NCBI GenBank assembly: GCA_025936595.1
Contig: JAICTB010000114.1
Span: forward strand, 1-7,132
Source: Thermoleophilia bacterium
Lineage (GTDB): Bacteria; Actinomycetota; Thermoleophilia; Gaiellales; Gaiellaceae
Reading direction: 5' to 3'
Length of the DNA: 7,132 bases
Made by a program: the position numbers and the translations under genes. The notes below the pieces were generated by a model. It searched no databases. It was given only the letters and a program-made list of their open reading frames with translations, and had not been told where the DNA came from. Positions 4,738 through 7,132 of the stretch are shown here, one piece after another. How positions within the stretch are numbered: position 1 is the first letter of the stretch; each line of letters starts with the position of its first letter.

Positions 4738-5324
4738 ACGTCCGTCCGCTGCACTTCTGCGACGTGACGGTGCAGGGCGAGCGCTGGCCGGTGTACGGCT
4801 GGGCGATCGACAGGCCTGACGGCACGATTCTCGTCGACACGGGGATGATCGACTCGACGCCGGAGCTCGACGCGGATTGGGGGCCGGTGCTCCTTCCGTG
4901 GCCCGACACGGGAAACGTCGTCGCGGTGATCAACACGCACCTCCACTTCGACCACTGCGGCGGAAACCGCCGCTTCGCCGGCACGCCCACCTACGTCCAG
5001 CGGGCCGAGCTGGAGGCCGCCGTAGCCCCCGACTACCTGGAGGAGTGGGTGCGCTTCGAGGGTGAGTCGTACGTCGAGGTCGAGGGCGACGCGGAGCTCT
5101 TCGACGGCGTCTCGGTGCTGTTCACGCCGGGCCATTCGGCCGGTCATCAGTCGGTGCTCGTGGAGACCGGCGACGGGCTCGTCGTGCTCGGCGGCGATGT
5201 GACGTATTCGATGCGCGAGCTGATCGACGGCGCGACCCCGTCCATCCTGCGCATTCACGAGCTCCGGCCGGAGCGGGTGTATCTCGCGCACCACGCCGAG
5301 CCGTGGCGTCCGAATTACCATTGA
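4734..5324 (+). CDS. Metallo-beta-lactamase fold hydrolase, AHL-lactonase-like
   Basis: 196 residues. The metal site is complete: HLHFDH (H69, H71, D73, H74), TPGHSAGH (H134), GGDVTY (D155) and a terminal AHH (H186/H187). The order HxHxDH...H...D...H together with a Tyr three residues after the bridging Asp (Y158) matches the N-acyl-homoserine lactonase (AiiA-type) subgroup, where that Tyr assists catalysis; AiiA has about 250 residues, so this is a short version. No signal peptide, so cytoplasmic. It begins at TTG 4734, overlapping the PAP2 stop in ATTGA; no ATG/GTG nearby gives the conserved start NVRPLHFCDVTV, and a longer start at 4629 lies wholly inside PAP2. The context, between a lipid-phosphate enzyme and beta-oxidation genes, suggests a lactone, thioester or ester substrate linked to acyl chains rather than signalling, but this is inference. 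Alternative: a generic MBL hydrolase with unknown substrate. Confidence 0.86.
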   Translation: MNVRPLHFCDVTVQGERWPVYGWAIDRPDGTILVDTGMIDSTPELDADWGPVLLPWPDTGNVVAVINTHLHFDHCGGNRRFAGTPTYVQRAELEAAVAPDYLEEWVRFEGESYVEVEGDAELFDGVSVLFTPGHSAGHQSVLVETGDGLVVLGGDVTYSMRELIDGATPSILRIHELRPERVYLAHHAEPWRPNYH

Positions 5325-5329
5325 GCCCG

Positions 5330-6526
5330 ATGGATGCTTTGATCGTCGACGCCGTTCGCTCGCCGATCGGCCGCAAGAACGGGACGCTGTCGGTCGTGCG
5401 CGGCGACGACCTCGCGGCCCAGGTGCTGAACGGCCTCGTCGCGCGCAACGAGCTCGACCCCGCGCAGATCGAGGACGTGCAGATGGGCTGCGTCACGCAG
5501 GTCGGCGAGCAGGGCTGGAATGTCGGCCGGATGGCGGTGCTCGCCGCCGGTTGGCCGGTCGAGGTGTCCGCGACGACCGTCGACCGTCAGTGCGGGTCGT
5601 CCATGCAGACGAACTTCAATGCGGCGGCGGCCGTGATGGCGGGGCAGCTCGACGTCGTCGTCTCGGCCGGCGTCGAGAGCATGTCGCGCGTGCCGATGGG
5701 GTCGAACGGCGGCTCCGTCTCGGAGCGCGTCACCGCGCTGCACGACATCGTGATGCAGGGCACGTCCGCCGAGCTGCTCGCCGAGGAGTGGAACCTGTCG
5801 CGCGAGGCGCTGGACGACTACTCGCTCGAGTCGCACCGCCGCGCGATCGCCGCCTCCGACGAAGGCCGGTTCCGGCGCGAGATCGTGCCCATCGAGCTGC
5901 CGGAGGCACCGCCGCCCGGCGATCCGAGCGCCGGCCTGCTGCAGGCCGGCGGCACGGCCGTCGCCGCGCCCGCGCGCTTCGCCGTCGACGAAGCGCCGCG
6001 GCGCGAGACCTCGGCCACGGCGCTCGCGGCGCTGAAGCCGGCCTTCCGCCCCGACGGCGTGGTCACGGCCGGCAACTCCTCGCAGATCGTCGACGGCGCC
6101 GCTGCGGTGCTGGTCGCGAGCGAGCCCGCGGCGCAGCGGCTCGGGCTCGAGCCACGCGCGCGCTTCCTCTCGTTCGGGCTTGCGGGCGTCGACCCGACGC
6201 GCATGCTGCACGGCAACCCGCAGGCGATGGCGAGGGCGCTTGCGAAGGCAGGGCTGAGCCTGGACGACATGAGCGTGATCGAGGTCAACGAGGCGTTCGC
6301 GTCGGTCGTCCTCCAGACCGTGTCGGATCTCCATTTGGCAGAGCGGCTCGACGACGTCAACCCGAACGGCGGCGGCATCTCGCTGGGGCACCCGCTCGGT
6401 GCGACGGGCGCGCGAATCACCGCGACGCTCGTCTCGGAGCTCGAGCGGCGGAACGCCCGCTACGGGATCGCGTCGATGTGCGTCGGCTTCGGGATGGCGA
6501 TCGCCGGAGTCGTCGAGCGGCTGTGA
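5330..6526 (+). CDS. Acetyl-CoA acyltransferase (thiolase family)
   Basis: 398 residues, the normal length for a degradative thiolase, which cleaves 3-ketoacyl-CoA with CoA to acetyl-CoA and a shortened acyl-CoA (or runs in reverse). The catalytic set is complete: nucleophile Cys88 in VDRQCGSSMQ, EVNEAFA (318-324), His354 in NPNGGGISLGHPLGATG, and Cys384 in ASMCVGFGMA. The N-terminus DALIVDAVRSPIGR is typical. The start ATG 5330 lies 5 nt after the stop of the MBL gene; an ATG at 5303, in frame, lies inside the MBL gene and adds nine non-conserved residues. The stop overlaps the next gene's GTG (GTGA, 4 nt), so the two are coupled. The stretch MLHGNPQAMARAL, where thiolases usually have a Gly-Pro-x-Pro segment, is a little unusual. 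Chain length or biosynthetic versus degradative use cannot be told; with a 3-hydroxyacyl-CoA dehydrogenase next to it, beta-oxidation is the simplest reading. Confidence 0.94.
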   Translation: MDALIVDAVRSPIGRKNGTLSVVRGDDLAAQVLNGLVARNELDPAQIEDVQMGCVTQVGEQGWNVGRMAVLAAGWPVEVSATTVDRQCGSSMQTNFNAAAAVMAGQLDVVVSAGVESMSRVPMGSNGGSVSERVTALHDIVMQGTSAELLAEEWNLSREALDDYSLESHRRAIAASDEGRFRREIVPIELPEAPPPGDPSAGLLQAGGTAVAAPARFAVDEAPRRETSATALAALKPAFRPDGVVTAGNSSQIVDGAAAVLVASEPAAQRLGLEPRARFLSFGLAGVDPTRMLHGNPQAMARALAKAGLSLDDMSVIEVNEAFASVVLQTVSDLHLAERLDDVNPNGGGISLGHPLGATGARITATLVSELERRNARYGIASMCVGFGMAIAGVVERL

Positions 6527-7132
6527 AGATCGGTGTCGTCGGGCTCGGGGCGATGGGCTCCGGCATTGCGCAGCTTGCGGTCGAGGCGGGGTTCGAGACG
6601 ATCGGCCGCGAGATCGAGCTCGCGCGCGCGCAGGCCGCGCGCGACAGGATCGCACACTTCCTGACGCGGAAGGTGGAGAAGGGCACGCTCGAGGCGGACG
6701 CGCGCGACGCCGCCGTCGCGCGCCTTGCGCTCACGGACGATCTCGCGGACCTCGGCGCATGCGACGTCGTGATCGAGGCCGCGTTCGAGGACCTCGCGGT
6801 CAAGCACGAGCTCTTTCGCGCGCTCGAGGCCGTCGTGCGCGCCGACGCGATCCTCGCAACGAACACCTCCGCGCTCTCCGTGACGGAGATCGCCTCCGTG
6901 CTCGAGCGGCCGGAGCGCGTGGTCGGCATGCATTTCTTCAATCCAGCGCCGCTGATGCCGCTCGTCGAGATCGTGCGCGCGGAACGCACGACCGAGGCGG
7001 TGTGGGACGCAGCGTTCGAGCTCGGGGCGAAGCTCGGGAAGACGCCGATCCGGTGCTCCGACACGCCGGGATTCGTGGTCAACCGGGTCCTGATCCCGCT
7101 CCTGAACGACTGCGTGCGCGTGCTCGACGAGG
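6523..7132 (+). CDS. 3-hydroxyacyl-CoA dehydrogenase (FadB2/Hbd-like), cut by right edge
   Basis: Reading from GTG 6523, which overlaps the thiolase stop in GTGA, gives 203 codons open to the window end. The Rossmann start KIGVVGLGAMGSGIAQLA carries GxGxxG (G7, G9, G12) and an acidic residue after beta-2 (E30). The catalytic and binding residues follow the family: Ser117 in NTSALSV, His137 in GMHFFNPAP, Glu149 in LVEIV, and Asn187 in PGFVVNR. These match the known His-Glu dyad plus Ser and Asn of NAD-dependent 3-hydroxyacyl-CoA dehydrogenases. The enzyme oxidises 3-hydroxyacyl-CoA to 3-ketoacyl-CoA, the step just before thiolase. The usual short form is about 280-300 residues, so roughly a third is missing on the right; whether the complete gene is the short form or carries an extra domain is not visible. 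Confidence 0.93.
   Translation, partial: MKIGVVGLGAMGSGIAQLAVEAGFETIGREIELARAQAARDRIAHFLTRKVEKGTLEADARDAAVARLALTDDLADLGACDVVIEAAFEDLAVKHELFRALEAVVRADAILATNTSALSVTEIASVLERPERVVGMHFFNPAPLMPLVEIVRAERTTEAVWDAAFELGAKLGKTPIRCSDTPGFVVNRVLIPLLNDCVRVLDE

Noticed and set aside
5315..6655. 446-codon minus-strand open frame across thiolase
   Set aside because: Arg/Ala/Gly-rich shadow of a gene with every thiolase catalytic residue on the plus strand.
6417..7082. Minus-strand open frame (221 codons) over the right end
   Set aside because: Ser/Arg/Ala-rich shadow; the plus strand from GTG 6523 encodes a clear 3-hydroxyacyl-CoA dehydrogenase.

Overview
This is a GC-rich stretch that looks like an actinobacterial chromosome, perhaps Thermoleophilia/Gaiella-like. 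The taxonomic guess is inference. It rests on strong G/C bias at third codon positions, several GTG/TTG starts, short overlaps between genes, TANNNT boxes placed 7-9 nt before start codons (leaderless promoters), and a PafB/C-like WYL regulator plus a PAP2_3-type membrane protein. There is no sign of phage, transposase, CRISPR, rRNA or tRNA.

Left part, all on the minus strand. The window opens with the first 31 codons of a WYL-type regulator that reads off the left edge. Next comes a 266-bp gene-free gap holding two tandem copies of one hairpin, bracketed by an imperfect 24-bp direct repeat. Then follow a small protein with a C-terminal CxxxxxxxxxC...CxxH zinc-binding motif (own promoter, leader and strong RBS) and a coupled pair of zinc-ribbon genes. 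The first of the pair is soluble and helical. The second is membrane-anchored with a SPOR-like extracytoplasmic domain. Upstream of the pair lies a long stem-loop, then a 53-residue double-hairpin membrane peptide gene and a 472-residue aldehyde dehydrogenase.

Right part, plus strand. It diverges from the aldehyde dehydrogenase across only about 21 bp. The genes form one tightly packed run: a PAP2-superfamily membrane phosphatase/lipid transferase, a metallo-beta-lactamase-fold hydrolase resembling AHL lactonases, a thiolase, and a 3-hydroxyacyl-CoA dehydrogenase cut by the right edge. Adjacent genes overlap by 4 nt or are 5 nt apart. Thiolase plus 3-hydroxyacyl-CoA dehydrogenase supply the last two beta-oxidation steps. 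The aldehyde dehydrogenase across the divergent junction could feed the same pathway with acids from aldehydes, but this is inference.

The least explained parts are (1) the 17-bp stem-loop at 2123-2195, whose only mismatches become G-U pairs in minus-strand RNA; (2) the tandem hairpin/direct-repeat block at 117-275; and (3) the two-gene zinc-ribbon/SPOR module. I see no complete defence or otherwise spectacular new system.
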